Below, piece after piece: positions 1 through 9,460 of a stretch of 64,000 nt of DNA. Numbering within the stretch: the stretch's first letter is position 1; the number at the start of each line of letters is the position of its first letter. The notes below the pieces were generated by a model that saw only the letters and a list, made by a program, of their open reading frames with translations, searched no databases and was not told where the DNA came from. Made by a program: the position numbers and the translations under genes. This DNA is from Nocardia transvalensis (GTDB lineage Bacteria; Actinomycetota; Actinomycetes; Mycobacteriales; Mycobacteriaceae). The stretch spans positions 248,001 through 312,000 of the forward strand of contig NZ_JADLQQ010000009.1 of the NCBI RefSeq assembly GCF_015477765.1, read 5' to 3'.

Positions 1-777
1 CTGACTTCGGTGCTGCAGACCGGCGTCGAACCGGCCAGCCGCAATGCGCTGATGGCGTTCGCGCAGGCGCTGGGCAGGATGCATGCCGCGACGGTCGGCC
101 GGGAGGCCGATTTCGTCGCCCTGCTGCGGCGTGTCGATGTGTCGCATCGCATCGACGGCATCGCCCAGCAGGCGGAGGCCGCGATCAACGAGGTGCCCCG
201 GCTGCTGCTGCGCGATATGGGTCTCGAGGTTCCCGGCGAGATCGCCGAGCGGATCGTGCGCGGCAATCGGCTGTTCTCGGCCGGACGCTTCCGCGCGTTC
301 AGCCCGTCGGACCTGTGCCCGGACAACGTGATCCTCAACGAGGAGGGCGCCCGGTTCCTCGACTACGAGTGGGGCGGGTTCCGCGACGCCACCCTGGATA
401 TCGCCTATGCGCTGGTGTCCTTCCCGGGCTGCCTGTGCGATTTCGAGCTGTCGCGCGAACGCGCCCGGCAGATGGTGGAGGCGTGGCGTTCGGAGGTGGT
501 CGGCGTGTGGCCGGCGCTGGCCGACGACGCGCTGCTGGCCGAGCGGATCCTGGAGGCACGCCTCATCTGGGTGTGGCTGACCACGTTCTGGTTCCTGCCC
601 GCCGACCACACCCGCATCGCCGCCGCGCGCGAGCACGGCCTGTCGGTCCCGCGGTCGGCGGCGCTGATCAACCGCTGGGCCGCCCTCGCCGAGGACGCCC
701 GCTGCACCGGCGACGATCCGCTGGGCGACTTCGCCGAACACGTGTCGGCGTCGCTCGAGGAGTACTGGGAGGAGTAG
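1..777 (+). CDS. APH-like phosphotransferase (5' partial)
   Basis: The frame is open from base 1, so the N-terminus lies outside the window. The visible 258 codons are the C-terminal lobe of an aminoglycoside/choline-kinase-like fold. The stretch PSDLCPDNVILN corresponds to the catalytic-loop motif HxDxxxxN with Ser in place of His, and FLDYEWGGF supplies the metal-binding Asp of the DFG-like position. After it come Trp-rich helices typical of these small-molecule kinases. The substrate cannot be read from the sequence: resistance, choline or sugar kinase roles are all possible. The kinase-like fold is well supported; the His-to-Ser change may mean altered activity. It ends 130 bases before an O-methyltransferase on the same strand. 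Confidence 0.8.
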   Translation: MTSVLQTGVEPASRNALMAFAQALGRMHAATVGREADFVALLRRVDVSHRIDGIAQQAEAAINEVPRLLLRDMGLEVPGEIAERIVRGNRLFSAGRFRAFSPSDLCPDNVILNEEGARFLDYEWGGFRDATLDIAYALVSFPGCLCDFELSRERARQMVEAWRSEVVGVWPALADDALLAERILEARLIWVWLTTFWFLPADHTRIAAAREHGLSVPRSAALINRWAALAEDARCTGDDPLGDFAEHVSASLEEYWEE

Positions 778-907
778 GGGTAGCGGAGTCGGGGCTGCGG
801 TATTCGGGCATTCCGCACGGTGACGCGAGGTCCGGGGCGAGACTGGACGTGGGGGTTCCGGTCGATCAACCCTTCGTCGTTTCGTTCGCGCGTAGAGAGA
901 GTCCGTC

Positions 908-1999
908 ATGGCCATTCGCCGGTCCAAGGTTCCGCCCCTACCCGTTCTGCAGGTTCTGGAACGCTTCCGTAACGCGCTGACCGCCGTGCACCGCCGCAGC
1001 GTGCCGCCGCCGGTGGCGCTGCTCGAGATCGTCCAGGGCGCCTTCCTGTCCCAAGCCCTGTATGCCACGGCCGAACTCGGCGTCGCCGATGCGCTCGCCG
1101 CAGGACCGCTGCGGCTCGACGAGCTGGCGGCGCGTGTGGGTGCCCGGCCGGATGCGCTGCGCCGACTGCTGCGACCACTGGTGAGCGAGGGAATATTCGC
1201 TTGTCGTGGCGAGACCTACCGCCTGACCCGGCTGGGGCAGCCGCTGCGTAGCGACGCCCCGGTGTCGGTGCGGGGCGGTCTGCGCTTCTTCGGCGATGCC
1301 AGACACCTCGGGCTCTGGGGATTGCTGCCCTCGACCGTCCGCACCGGTGAGGTCGCGACGAACCAGCTGTACGGGATGCCGTTCTTCGACTACATCCAGA
1401 AGGACCGCGAGTTCGGTGAGCTGTTCGACTCCGCGATGACCGGGATCTCGGAGATGACATTGGAGCCGACGCTGGCCGCCTACGACTTTTCGGCATTCGG
1501 CACCATTGTCGACATCGCCGGTGGTCGCGGCCGGTTGCTCACCGAGATTCTCACCAGGACACCGCGGGCCCGAGGAGTGCTGTTCGATCTGCCCGAGGTG
1601 GTGGCGCCGGTACCACAACGGCTCGCCGAGCTCGGACTGGCCGACCGTTGCACGGTGGTCAGCGGATCGTTCTTCGGGGAGGTGCCCAAGGGCGGCGACG
1701 CCTACATCCTCAAGCACATCATTCACGACTGGCCCGATGAGCAGGCGGCACGAATCCTGGCCAACGCCCGCGCGGCCATGACGGATTCCGCACGCCTGCT
1801 GCTGATCGAACTGGTCCTGCCGTCGGGCAACCGCCGCACCTTCGGCAACCTGCTGGACCTGGAGATGATGGTTTCCGCGGGCGGCCGCGAACGCACCGAA
1901 CAGGAGTACCGCGACTTCCTCGCCGCCAACGGCTTCGAACTGCTCCGCCGCATCCCCACCGCCAGCATGGACACCATCCTCGAGGCCCGCCCGGTCTGA
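908..1999 (+). CDS. SAM-dependent O-methyltransferase (family 2)
   Basis: 363 residues with the two-domain layout of plant-type/polyketide O-methyltransferases. An N-terminal winged-helix dimerisation domain (about residues 35-110, ALYATAELGVADALAAGPL) precedes a Rossmann SAM-binding domain. Motif I reads VDIAGGRGRL, the acidic residue after strand 2 is in FDLPEVV, and the catalytic His is in KHIIHDWPDEQA. It probably methylates a hydroxyl of a small aromatic or polyketide-like molecule; the acceptor is unknown. A weak purine-rich ribosome site (GAGAGAG) precedes the ATG. It looks monocistronic: a strong hairpin follows the stop at once. No other biosynthetic genes adjoin it. Confidence 0.9.
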   Translation: MAIRRSKVPPLPVLQVLERFRNALTAVHRRSVPPPVALLEIVQGAFLSQALYATAELGVADALAAGPLRLDELAARVGARPDALRRLLRPLVSEGIFACRGETYRLTRLGQPLRSDAPVSVRGGLRFFGDARHLGLWGLLPSTVRTGEVATNQLYGMPFFDYIQKDREFGELFDSAMTGISEMTLEPTLAAYDFSAFGTIVDIAGGRGRLLTEILTRTPRARGVLFDLPEVVAPVPQRLAELGLADRCTVVSGSFFGEVPKGGDAYILKHIIHDWPDEQAARILANARAAMTDSARLLLIELVLPSGNRRTFGNLLDLEMMVSAGGRERTEQEYRDFLAANGFELLRRIPTASMDTILEARPV

Positions 2000-2001
2000 G
2001 C

Positions 2002-2035
2002 CCCTGTTGTCCGGCCTGGCGGCCGGACAACAGGG
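2002..2035 (+). terminator. Perfect 15-bp hairpin after the O-methyltransferase
   Basis: Arms at 2002-2016 and 2021-2035 are exact reverse complements (CCCTGTTGTCCGGCC and its partner) around a 4-base loop, starting 2 bases after the stop codon. There is no T-run, which is usual for terminators in high-GC actinobacteria. Confidence 0.8.
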
Positions 2036-2055
2036 ATGTGAAGATCAATCACTTC

Positions 2056-2243
2056 CGGCGTGCTGCCCTCCTGGACTCCCGGCGTGCCGCCCCTGGTTCC
2101 CGGCGGCTGCTCCCTGGTGCTCGGCGTGCTGCTCCCTGGTGCTCGGCGTGCTGCTCCCTGGTTCCCCGGCGTGCCGCCCCTGGTTCCTAGCGTGCTGCTC
2201 CTGATTCCCGGCGTGCTGCTCCTGGTTCCCGGCGTGCTTTTGG
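2056..2243. repeat. Imperfect 21-22-bp tandem repeat, about 9 units
   Basis: Units share the core CGGCGTGCTGCTCC-TGGTTCC and differ by 1-4 bases and by a single-base length change (21 or 22 bp). The array fills the space between the methyltransferase terminator and rarA. Because the unit length varies it does not encode a clean peptide repeat; open frames through it on either strand are by-products. It resembles the intergenic minisatellites of mycolate actinomycetes. No spacer-repeat alternation is seen, so it is not CRISPR. Confidence 0.75.
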
Positions 2244-2285
2244 CCGGGAGCCATCCTGTCGGACCTGGGCTGTACCGTCGGAATC

Positions 2286-3632
2286 GTGAGCGATGGCTTG
2301 TTCGAGGCGCCGGTGGTGGAGCCCGTGGCGGGAGGGGTTGCGGTCGAGTTCCGCGGCGCGGGCGATCAGGCGCCGTTGGCGGTGCGGATGCGTCCGGCGA
2401 GCCTGGACGAGGTGGTGGGACAGCAGCATCTGCTGGGTCCCGGCTCGCCGCTGCGGCGGCTGGTCGAGGGGTCGGGAGCGGCGTCGGTGTTGTTGTACGG
2501 ACCACCCGGCACGGGAAAGACGACGCTCGCGTCGCTGATCTCCCAGGCGACCGGCCGCCGGTTCGAGGCGTTGTCGGCGTTGTCGGCAGGGGTCAAGGAG
2601 GTCCGCGCGGTCATCGATGTGGCGCGGCGGCGACTGCTCGCGGGGGAGCAGACCGTCCTGTTCATCGACGAGGTGCACCGGTTCTCCAAGACCCAGCAGG
2701 ACGCGCTGCTGGCGGCGGTGGAGAACCGGGTGGTGCTGCTGGTCGGCGCGACCACGGAGAATCCGTCGTTCTCGGTGGTGTCACCGCTGCTGTCGCGGTC
2801 GCTGGTGTTGCAGCTGCACTCGTTGTCCGACAACGACATTCGCGCGGTACTGCAACGCGCCATCGAGGACGAGCGCGGGCTGAGCGGCGAGTACACCGTC
2901 ACCGAGGCGGCGCTGGATCACATCGTGCGGATCGCGGGTGGCGACGCGCGCCGGGCGCTGACCGCATTAGAGGCCTCGGCGGAGTCCTCGCTGGACGGGA
3001 CGGTCGACGTGGATCTGGTGGAGGCCAGCGTCGACAAGGCCGCCGTGCGCTACGACCGCGCCGGAGATCAGCACTACGACGTGATCAGCGCCTTCATCAA
3101 ATCCCTGCGCGGCTCCGACGTCGACGCCGCCCTGCACTATCTGGCCCGCATGATCAGCGCGGGCGAGGACCCCCGCTTCATCGCCCGCCGCCTGATGATC
3201 CAGGCCAGCGAGGACGTCGGCATGGCCGATCCGACCGCCCTGCAGACCGCCGTCGCCGCCGCCCAGGTCGTGCAGCTGGTCGGCATGCCCGAGGCGCAGC
3301 TCGCCTTGGCCCACGCCACCATTCACGTCGCCACGGCACCGAAATCGGGTGCGGTCGCGGCGGCCGTCGGCGCCGCCCTGGCCGACATCGGTAAGGGCAA
3401 GGCCGGTGCCGTCCCACCCCATCTGCGCGACGGTCACTACGCGGGCGCCGCCAAGCTCGGAAACGCCCAGGGCTACAAGTATCCGCACGACCACCCCGAC
3501 GGCGTCCTGGCCCAGCAGTATCCGCCCGACGAGCTGATCGGCGCCGACTACTACCACCCCACCGACCATGGTTACGAGCGCGAGGTCGGTCCTCGCGTGA
3601 CCAAGCTGCGCCGCATCGTGCGAGGTAGATAG
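2286..3632 (+). CDS. rarA: Replication-associated recombination protein A (AAA+ ATPase)
   Basis: 448 residues, normal for RarA/MgsA, the clamp-loader-like ATPase acting at stalled replication forks. Walker A is GPPGTGKTT, Walker B is LFIDEVHRF, and sensor 1 is GATTENPSF. A helical lid and the C-terminal tetramerisation domain (SAFIKSLRGSDVDAALHYLA, then ISAGEDPRFIARRL) follow. The GTG start at 2286 gives a family-typical N-terminus with RPASLDEVVGQQHLLG after a short leader. It lies 64 bases before alaS on the same strand, the order found in mycobacteria, but no overlap links them. Confidence 0.97.
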   Translation: MSDGLFEAPVVEPVAGGVAVEFRGAGDQAPLAVRMRPASLDEVVGQQHLLGPGSPLRRLVEGSGAASVLLYGPPGTGKTTLASLISQATGRRFEALSALSAGVKEVRAVIDVARRRLLAGEQTVLFIDEVHRFSKTQQDALLAAVENRVVLLVGATTENPSFSVVSPLLSRSLVLQLHSLSDNDIRAVLQRAIEDERGLSGEYTVTEAALDHIVRIAGGDARRALTALEASAESSLDGTVDVDLVEASVDKAAVRYDRAGDQHYDVISAFIKSLRGSDVDAALHYLARMISAGEDPRFIARRLMIQASEDVGMADPTALQTAVAAAQVVQLVGMPEAQLALAHATIHVATAPKSGAVAAAVGAALADIGKGKAGAVPPHLRDGHYAGAAKLGNAQGYKYPHDHPDGVLAQQYPPDELIGADYYHPTDHGYEREVGPRVTKLRRIVRGR

Positions 3633-3696
3633 ACGGTGGTGGGTGCCCTGTGGTCGCCGAAAACTCGATGGACGGTTCCCGGTAGGCTGGATGGTT

Positions 3697-6363
3697 GTGC
3701 AGACCCACGAGATTCGACGGCGCTTCCTGGAGCATTTCGTCCGTGCCGGGCATACCGAGGTCCCCAGTGCCTCGCTGATCCTGCCGGACCCCAACCTGCT
3801 GTTCGTCAACGCAGGCATGGTCCAGTTCAAGCCGTACTTCCTGGGCCAGGAGGCGCCGCCGTACACGCGGGCGACCAGCGTGCAGAAGTGTGTGCGCACC
3901 GGTGATATCGAAGAGGTGGGCGTCACCACCCGGCACAACACGTTCTTCCAGATGGCCGGAAACTTCTCCTTCGGCGACTATTTCAAGGAGGGGGCCATCA
4001 CCCTCGCCTGGGAGCTGATCTCCAAGTCGCAGGAGGACGGCGGTTTCGGCTTCGACCCCGACCGCATCTGGGTAACCGCCTATCAGGACGATCCGGAGGC
4101 CGCCGAGATCTGGCACCGCGTCGCGGGAATTCCGAAGGAGCGCATCCAGTTCCGCGACGGCAAGGACAACTACTGGGATATGGGCGTGCCCGGCCCGGGC
4201 GGCCCGTGCTCGGAGATCTACTTCGACCGCGGCCCCGAATACGGCCAGGACGGCGGGCCGGTCGCCGACGAGGACCGGTACCTCGAGATCTGGAACCTCG
4301 TGTTCATGCAGGACGTCCGCGGCGAGCTGAGCCCGAAGGAGGGCCACCCGCCGATCGGTTCGCTGCCGAAGAAGAACATCGACACCGGCATGGGTGTCGA
4401 GCGAGTGGCGATGCTGCTGCAGGGCGTGGACAACGTCTACGAGACCGATCTGCTGCGCCCGATCATCGGCAAGGCCGAGGAGCTGACCGGTAAGTCCTAT
4501 GGCGTCGAGCACGCCGACGACGTGCGCTTCCGGGTGATCGCCGACCATGCCCGCAGCGCGGCCATGCTGATCTCCGACGGCGTCAACCCCGGCAACGACG
4601 GCCGCGGCTACGTGCTGCGCCGCCTGCTGCGCCGCATCGTGCGCTCGGCCCGGCTGCTGGGCGCGGACAAGCCGGTGATGGGCCAGTTCATGGCGGTCGT
4701 CAGCGACCTCATGTCGCCCTCGTATCCGGAGCTGGCCACCGACTTCAAGCGCATCGAGAATGTCGCGGTCGGTGAGGAGACCGCATTCCTCAAGACCCTC
4801 AACACCGGCACCAAACTGTTCGACGAAACCGTCGACCAGGTGAAGGCCAAGGGCGGGAAGAAGATCGCCGGCTCCGACGCGTTCACCCTGCACGACACCT
4901 ACGGCTTCCCGATCGATCTCACCCTGGAGATGGCTGCCGAGGCCGGCCTCGAGGTGGACGAGGCGGGCTTCCGCTCGCTGATGGCCGAGCAGCGTCAGCG
5001 CGCCAAGGAGGACGCGCAGGCCCGCAAGCACGCCCACGCCGACCTGTCCATCTACAAGGAACTGGTCGACCGCGGGGCCACCGAGTTCACCGGTTTCGAC
5101 GAACTCGCCACCGAGGCAAAGGTTCTCGCCCTGATCTCCGGCGGCGTGCGCGTGCCGACCGCGGTGGCCGGTCAGGACGTCGAGGTGATCCTGGATCGCA
5201 GCCCGCTCTATGCCGAGGCCGGTGGCCAGATCGCCGACCGCGGCGCGATCACCGCCTCCGGGTTGAAGCTGCGCGTCAACGACGTGCAGAAGATCGCCAA
5301 GAAGCTGTGGGTGCACAAGACCACCGTCGAAGAGGGCCAGATCACCGAGGGCGACACCGTGCTCGCCCAGGTCGATCCGGCGTGGCGCCGCGGTGCCACC
5401 CAAGGCCACTCCGGCACGCACATGGTGCACGCCGCGCTGCGGCAGATCCTCGGCCCCAACGCGGTGCAGGCCGGTTCCCTCAACAAGCCGGGCTACCTGC
5501 GTTTCGACTTCAACTGGCAGGGCCAGCTGTCGGAATCGCAGAAGGCCGATATCGAGGCGGTGTCCAACGACGCCGTCGGCGCCGACTTCCCGGTCAACAC
5601 CTTCGTCACCGACCTGCCCAAGGCCAAGGCGATGGGTGCGCTGGCGCTGTTCGGCGAGAACTACGGCGACCAGGTGCGCGTGGTGGAGATCGGCGGCCCG
5701 TTCTCGATGGAGCTGTGCGGCGGCACCCACGTCGAGCACTCCTCGCAGATCGGCCCGATCACCGTGCTCGGCGAGTCGTCGGTCGGTTCCGGCGTGCGCC
5801 GCGTGGAGGCGTTCGTGGGCCTGGACTCCTACAAGTACCTGGCCAAGGAACGCGCCCTGCTCGCCGGTGTCGCCTCCGCCCTGAAGGTGCCCACCGAGGA
5901 GGTGCCCACCCGGGTCGAGCAGTTGGTGGAGCGTTTGAAGGTCGCCGAGAAGGAACTCGAGCGCACCAAACTCGCGGCCGTGCTGTCCTCGGCCGGTCAG
6001 TACGTCGAGCAGGCCCAGCGGGTCGGCCGCGTGCTGCTGGTCGCCGCGGCCGCGCCCGAGGGTGTGGGCGGGGGTGACCTGCGCACGCTGGCCACCGATA
6101 TCCGCGGCCGCTTCGGCAGCGAGCCCGCCGTCGTGGTGCTGCTCGGCAATGCCGACGGCAAGGTGCCGTTCGTGGTCACGGTCAACAAGCCCGCTCAGGA
6201 GCTCGGCTTCAAGGCCGGTGACCTGGTCGGCAGCTTCGGGCCCAGCATCGCCGGCCGCGGCGGCGGCAAGCCGGAGATGGCGCAGGGCGCGGGATCGGAT
6301 CCGTCGGGAATCGCGGCCGGGCTGGCCGCGGTGCGGGCACGGGTGGCCGAGCTCGCCGGCTGA
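3697..6363 (+). CDS. alaS: Alanyl-tRNA synthetase
   Basis: About 888 residues, the full AlaRS length. The class II catalytic core starts at QTHEIRRRFLEHF, followed by the helical tRNA-recognition region. The editing domain carries HSGTHMVHAALRQ and the Cys/His zinc motif CGGTHVEH. A coiled coil and DHHA1 oligomerisation domain (SFGPSIAGRGGGKPEMAQG) end the protein. I chose GTG 3697 because family members begin at this Gln-Thr-His; ATG 3691, two codons upstream and in frame, is equally possible. The stop codon shares one base with the ruvX start, so the two are translationally coupled. Confidence 0.97.
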   Translation: MQTHEIRRRFLEHFVRAGHTEVPSASLILPDPNLLFVNAGMVQFKPYFLGQEAPPYTRATSVQKCVRTGDIEEVGVTTRHNTFFQMAGNFSFGDYFKEGAITLAWELISKSQEDGGFGFDPDRIWVTAYQDDPEAAEIWHRVAGIPKERIQFRDGKDNYWDMGVPGPGGPCSEIYFDRGPEYGQDGGPVADEDRYLEIWNLVFMQDVRGELSPKEGHPPIGSLPKKNIDTGMGVERVAMLLQGVDNVYETDLLRPIIGKAEELTGKSYGVEHADDVRFRVIADHARSAAMLISDGVNPGNDGRGYVLRRLLRRIVRSARLLGADKPVMGQFMAVVSDLMSPSYPELATDFKRIENVAVGEETAFLKTLNTGTKLFDETVDQVKAKGGKKIAGSDAFTLHDTYGFPIDLTLEMAAEAGLEVDEAGFRSLMAEQRQRAKEDAQARKHAHADLSIYKELVDRGATEFTGFDELATEAKVLALISGGVRVPTAVAGQDVEVILDRSPLYAEAGGQIADRGAITASGLKLRVNDVQKIAKKLWVHKTTVEEGQITEGDTVLAQVDPAWRRGATQGHSGTHMVHAALRQILGPNAVQAGSLNKPGYLRFDFNWQGQLSESQKADIEAVSNDAVGADFPVNTFVTDLPKAKAMGALALFGENYGDQVRVVEIGGPFSMELCGGTHVEHSSQIGPITVLGESSVGSGVRRVEAFVGLDSYKYLAKERALLAGVASALKVPTEEVPTRVEQLVERLKVAEKELERTKLAAVLSSAGQYVEQAQRVGRVLLVAAAAPEGVGGGDLRTLATDIRGRFGSEPAVVVLLGNADGKVPFVVTVNKPAQELGFKAGDLVGSFGPSIAGRGGGKPEMAQGAGSDPSGIAAGLAAVRARVAELAG

Positions 6364-6965
6364 TGGACAGTTCCGAGAATTCGGAGACGTCGGAGCAACC
6401 CGGCCCCGGCGCGAATGCCGGGGCGCGCCACCATGCCGCGTCCACCGCGGAGCGGCCCAGTGCCGCAACCGATCCCGGTCGCGGGCGACGGATCGCCATC
6501 GATGTGGGTACCGTCCGGATCGGGGTCGCCGCCAGCGATCCGGACGGAATTCTGGCGACTCCGGTGGAGACGGTGGCGCGCGCCCGCAAGGGCGATCGGT
6601 CGCGCGACGGCGTCGCAGCCGATATCGCCAGGATTGCCGAAATTGTGCGGGAATACGAGGCCGTCGAGGTGATCGTCGGTCTGCCACGTACGCTGCGCGG
6701 GGAGAACGGCGCGTCGGCGAAGCTTGCCGTCGCCTTCGCCAACAGTTTGCGGCGTGTGATTCCTGGTGTGCCGATACGACTTTCCGACGAACGTTTGACT
6801 ACGGTGTCTGCAGCACGTGCATTGCGGGACAGCGGAGTTCGCGCACGTGGCCAGCGGCAGATGATCGACCAGGCGGCGGCCGTCTCGATCCTGCAAGGAT
6901 GGTTGGACGAACGGAGTGCGGTGTTGAAGTCGGCCGATGACGCAGGCGGCGAGGTGGTCGGATGA
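6363..6965 (+). CDS. ruvX: Putative pre-16S rRNA nuclease / Holliday junction resolvase (YqgF family)
   Basis: 200 residues with the RNase H-like fold of YqgF/RuvX. The first acidic strand is RIAIDVGTVRIGVAASD, the middle strand is VEVIVGLPRTLRGE, and SDERLTTVSA and DQAAAVSILQGWL are the later conserved blocks. About 40 N-terminal residues rich in Ser, Ala and Pro precede the fold and are not part of it. The family processes the 5' end of 16S rRNA; resolvase activity is by homology. The ATG overlaps the alaS stop and its own TGA overlaps the mltG ATG, so it sits inside a tightly coupled run. Confidence 0.95.
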   Translation: MDSSENSETSEQPGPGANAGARHHAASTAERPSAATDPGRGRRIAIDVGTVRIGVAASDPDGILATPVETVARARKGDRSRDGVAADIARIAEIVREYEAVEVIVGLPRTLRGENGASAKLAVAFANSLRRVIPGVPIRLSDERLTTVSAARALRDSGVRARGQRQMIDQAAAVSILQGWLDERSAVLKSADDAGGEVVG

Positions 6966-8596
6966 ACGACCGCTGGACCCGTGCTGAGGAGCGCTATCGG
7001 CAGCGCACCGAGGAGCGGCGGTACCGGCGTGCCGACCGGGACTGGGACGACGACACCGACCCGCGCGGGATCCGCGGCATCGGCGCCCGGCATGCGGCGC
7101 CCGACGACTGGGACGACTACGAGGACGACACCACGGTCATCCCGCGCTACACCGACGACCAGGAACCTCCGGTCCGTAGCGGACGCTCCCGAGCGGCCGG
7201 TCGGGTGGACGAGTGGGATGACGGCGACCCCGAGGACTATTGGGACGACGACGATCAACCGGCCGGGCGGCGCAGCCGCGGCCGCGCGGCGAAACCGGAC
7301 CCCCGCGGCCGGTCCGCCGGTCGCGATGCCGACGGGCGCTCGGGACAGCGGTCCACGGGCGGACGGGGCGGATTGCGCGGTCAGACGCAGCGCGGCCGCC
7401 GCTCCCGAGTGGCCTCACGCAAGGCCGCCGAGCGGAAGCGGCGCCGCCGCAACCTGCTGATTCTCGGCTGTGTATTCGTGGCGCTGTTCGTGGCCGCCGG
7501 TGGTTATGCCGGATACAAGTTCATCGCCAAGCTGGGCGGCCCCGAGGATTTCGCCGGACCGCCCGGCCCGATCACCGTGGTGTCGGTACAGCCCGGCGAC
7601 ACCTCCCAGCAGATCGCGAAGACCATGTTCGACAAGGGCGTGGTCGCCAGCACGGGCGCGTTCTACGAGGCCGCCGTGCGCAATTCGGGCATCACCTCTG
7701 TCCAGCCCGGCTATTACGCCGTCCCCACCCACAGCAAGGGCGTCGATGCGGTGGCCGCCCTGCTGAACAAGGCCAATCGGGTCGGCAATGTGGTGATCTC
7801 CGAGGGCAAGCGGCTGCACGATTCCACCGATGTGAACACCGGCGCCCGCAACGAGGGCATCTATCGCAAGGTCGCCGACGCCAGCTGCTACGGCTCCGGC
7901 GCCGCCAAGAAGTGCGTCACCTACGAGCAGCTCGACGCGGCCGGGTCGAGTACGGATCTGGCGGCCCTGGGCGTGCCGGGGTGGGCGATGGACGCGGTGC
8001 GGCAGGTGCCCGACCGCAGCCGTCAGCTGGAGGGGTTGATCGCCGCGGGTACGTGGAATTTCGATCCCACCCTCAGCCCCGAACAGATCCTGAAGCAGCT
8101 GGTCTCGCAGAGCACCGCCAGCTACGAGACCACGGGGCTGCTGCAGTCGGGGACGGCGGGGTCGCCGAACAAGATGAACCCGTACCAGACGCTGATCGCC
8201 GCGTCGCTGGTCGAACGGGAAGCGCGACCCAACGACATGCCGAAGGTGGCCCGGGTGATCGTGAACCGGTTGGCCGACAACCAGAAACTGGAATTCGATT
8301 CGACGGTGAACTACACCCTCGACCGCACCGAGGTCGCCACCACCGACGCCGATCGGGCCCGCCCGACGCCGTGGAACACCTACGCCATGACCGGGTTGCC
8401 CGCCACGCCGATCTCCTCGCCGTCGCTGGATGCCCTGCGTGCGGTGGAGAATCCGACACCCGGCCCGTGGTTGTATTTCGTAACCGTCGACAAACAGGGG
8501 ACCACCTTGTTCACCGACAGTTTCAGCGAACATCAGCGCAATGTGCTGCGCGCCCAGCAGAGCGGAATTCTGGACAGTGGTAAACGCCCCAACTGA
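6962..8596 (+). CDS. mltG: Endolytic peptidoglycan transglycosylase MltG (YceG-like)
   Basis: 544 residues. The first 165 form a cytoplasmic, low-complexity arm alternating acidic Asp/Trp/Tyr clusters with Arg/Gly stretches. One transmembrane helix follows (about 166-187, NLLILGCVFVALFVAAGG). The outer part holds a LysM-like segment (SVQPGDTSQQIAKTMFDKG) and the YceG catalytic domain, with the catalytic Glu near residue 418 in ASLVEREA and the conserved TPWNTYAMTGLPATPI. MltG cleaves nascent glycan strands and sets chain length. The arm is longer than in E. coli but usual for mycolate actinomycetes. It overlaps aroE by 20 bases. Confidence 0.95.
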   Translation: MNDRWTRAEERYRQRTEERRYRRADRDWDDDTDPRGIRGIGARHAAPDDWDDYEDDTTVIPRYTDDQEPPVRSGRSRAAGRVDEWDDGDPEDYWDDDDQPAGRRSRGRAAKPDPRGRSAGRDADGRSGQRSTGGRGGLRGQTQRGRRSRVASRKAAERKRRRRNLLILGCVFVALFVAAGGYAGYKFIAKLGGPEDFAGPPGPITVVSVQPGDTSQQIAKTMFDKGVVASTGAFYEAAVRNSGITSVQPGYYAVPTHSKGVDAVAALLNKANRVGNVVISEGKRLHDSTDVNTGARNEGIYRKVADASCYGSGAAKKCVTYEQLDAAGSSTDLAALGVPGWAMDAVRQVPDRSRQLEGLIAAGTWNFDPTLSPEQILKQLVSQSTASYETTGLLQSGTAGSPNKMNPYQTLIAASLVEREARPNDMPKVARVIVNRLADNQKLEFDSTVNYTLDRTEVATTDADRARPTPWNTYAMTGLPATPISSPSLDALRAVENPTPGPWLYFVTVDKQGTTLFTDSFSEHQRNVLRAQQSGILDSGKRPN

Positions 8597-9422
8597 ACGC
8601 GACCGGGCCACACCCGGCGGTCACCGCCGCGCCGCCGTACTGGGCAGCCCGATCGCGCATTCCCGTTCGCCGCAGCTGCATCTGGCGGCCTATCGGGCTC
8701 TCGGCTTGGACTGGAGTTACGAGCGCATCGAATGCACCGGTGAACAGCTGCCCGGCCTGGTCGATGGGCTCGGCCCGGAATGGGTGGGGCTGTCGGTGAC
8801 GATGCCCGGCAAGGTGGCGGCCCTGGCCTATGCCGACGAGCGGACCGAGCGCGCAGTACTCGTGGGTTCGGCGAATACGTTGGTGCGCACTGGCTCCGGC
8901 TGGCGCGCCGACTGCACCGATGTGGACGGGGTGCGCGGCGCACTGCAGGGCGGCGGTGTCGAGAAGGTGGGGCGCGCGGTGGTGCTGGGTGCCGGGGGCA
9001 CGGCCCGCCCGGCGCTGCTGGCGCTGTCGGAACTGGGCGCGGAGGCCGTGACCGTCGTTGCCCGCGATGCGATGCGGGCCGCGAGCACCCGGGAACTGGC
9101 CGAGCGACTGGGTATGTCGGTCGCCGTGATCGCCTTCGAACCCGATCTGCTGCGCGCCGCCTGCGAGTCGGCCGATGCGGTGGTGAGCACCGTGCCCGCC
9201 GGCGGCGCCGCGCCCGTGGCCGGGGTGGTCGCGGCGGCCCCGGTGGTGCTCGACGCCATCTACAACCCGTGGCCGACACCGCTGGCCGAGGCGGTGACGC
9301 GGGCGGGACACACCGTGATCAGCGGTCTGCAGATGTTGCTGAATCAGGCCTACGGACAGGTGGAGCAGTTCACCGGCCGACCCGCTCCACGGGAGGCGAT
9401 GGCGGCGGCGCTCGACGCGTGA
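8577..9422 (+). CDS. aroE: Shikimate dehydrogenase
   Basis: 281 residues from the GTG inside the end of mltG. It catalyses NADPH-dependent reduction of 3-dehydroshikimate. Substrate-binding motif: LGSPIAHSRSPQLH. NADP-binding loop: VLGAGGTARPAL. Conserved blocks GSANTLV and LDAIYNPWPTPLAE are intact, as is the closing QAYGQVEQFTGRP. The basic loop usually seen after the second NADP strand is VARDAMRAAS here. The GTG at 8577 places the first strand about 19 residues in, as in homologues; an upstream in-frame ATG would add 12 residues of mltG shadow. Linkage to mltG, ruvX and alaS is conserved in mycobacteria. Confidence 0.95.
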   Translation: MVNAPTERDRATPGGHRRAAVLGSPIAHSRSPQLHLAAYRALGLDWSYERIECTGEQLPGLVDGLGPEWVGLSVTMPGKVAALAYADERTERAVLVGSANTLVRTGSGWRADCTDVDGVRGALQGGGVEKVGRAVVLGAGGTARPALLALSELGAEAVTVVARDAMRAASTRELAERLGMSVAVIAFEPDLLRAACESADAVVSTVPAGGAAPVAGVVAAAPVVLDAIYNPWPTPLAEAVTRAGHTVISGLQMLLNQAYGQVEQFTGRPAPREAMAAALDA

Positions 9423-9460
9423 GGTTTTTCCGAGTCGTGCGGCAGGTTAGGGTGATCACC

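Noticed and set aside
2060..3394. 444-codon plus frame starting in the tandem repeat
   Set aside because: Alternate frame of rarA with Gly/Arg-rich shadow composition.
3178..6687. 1169-codon minus-strand frame
   Set aside because: Antisense shadow of alaS and rarA in GC-rich DNA; low-complexity composition and no family motifs.
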